From NCBI GenBank assembly GCA_966128725.1, contig CBHYLN010000206.1, forward strand, positions 1-6,975: a stretch of DNA of 6,975 nt. The letters are read 5' to 3'. Source of the stretch: JAFDZV01 sp966128725. Its GTDB lineage: Bacteria; Bacteroidota; Ignavibacteria; OLB7. The notes beneath the pieces were generated by a model. It did no database searches. It had not been told where the DNA came from and saw nothing but the letters and a program-made list of their open reading frames with translations. Below, one piece after another: positions 6,767 to 6,975 of this stretch; position 1 is the stretch's first letter, and each line of letters opens with the position of its first letter. The translations under genes were made by a program, and so were the position numbers.

Positions 6767-6975
6767 TGCTGATTCCCTGCTCGTTGATATCGGTTGTTGG
6801 ATCGGGTAGGCACGTTATGGCCACCGCTGAACTGGTTTGGTTGATATATCTGGGTGGCACGGCGATTACGGGGCCGCGCATGCGCTAACGGCCCCAACAG
6901 CACAGCCACGTACGGCACGGTCGCGTACGGCGCAACCGGCATACAGTGCGCCGATTACGCCAGGCTGGCGCCGAT
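6767..6975. other. Globin upstream region, no supportable gene
   Basis: This holds the globin Shine-Dalgarno and presumably its promoter. GTTGATAT appears twice (6783-6790 and 6840-6847), the second within the palindrome GATATATC (6843-6850). From about 6845 a plus-strand frame, and on the other strand a minus-strand frame ending near 6870, are open to the window edge. Both give Ala- and Arg-rich or low-complexity peptides with no family signal, so neither is called. Confidence 0.45.

Noticed and set aside
5835..6881. Long minus-strand frame spanning the ATPase end and the globin gene
   Set aside because: It overlaps the globin gene in another frame and crosses the terminator hairpin; composition is Arg-rich with no family match.
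6905..6935. Repeated GTACGGC motifs near the right edge
   Set aside because: Two or three short GC-rich repeats in a row are expected by chance at this base composition.
6845..6975. Partial gene running off the right edge
   Set aside because: Both strands have an open frame here, but the peptides are low-complexity and there is no start signal or family resemblance; the stretch is too short to decide.

Overview
The window has about 60% GC by eye. It carries five protein genes and one repeat-rich intergenic stretch. The organism is most likely a GC-rich member of the Bacteroidota/Chlorobiota group, possibly Kapabacteria/Ignavibacteria-like. The main clue is the C-terminal secretion-sorting domain of the first protein, which resembles the type IX secretion tail. 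This is an inference, because similar FlgD-like tails occur in other phyla.

Layout. Positions 1-1542 (+): the 3' part of a WD40-like beta-propeller protein with a T9SS/FlgD-like sorting tail, truncated by the window edge. It converges on a small YqcC-family (DUF446) gene at 1571-1909 (-). Upstream of yqcC lie two copies, 96% identical over 98 bp, of an element with long terminal inverted repeats (1961-2059 and 2170-2268). A small double-zinc-ribbon gene follows at 2354-2611 (-). Divergent from it, after a 269 bp spacer with dyad symmetries, is a 1103-residue STAND-type ATPase with a C-terminal winged helix and BTAD-like domain (2881-6192, +). This looks like a large SARP/MalT-style regulator with its DNA-binding domain at the C-terminus. 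It converges on a single-domain globin gene (6311-6766, -), with a strong shared hairpin terminator between them. The last ~200 bp hold the globin upstream region and no gene I can support.

How the parts relate. No multi-gene operon is evident. The small minus-strand genes are separated by structured DNA, and the ATPase stands alone with its own upstream region, which has possible operator sites. The most interesting signal is the tandem repeat. The substitutions that fall on paired positions of its outer stem keep pairing only if the minus strand is read as RNA. That is also the strand of the yqcC and zinc-ribbon genes, and on it copy 1 is followed directly by a run of eight U. This suggests a structured RNA, attenuator or terminator in the yqcC leader rather than a random DNA repeat.
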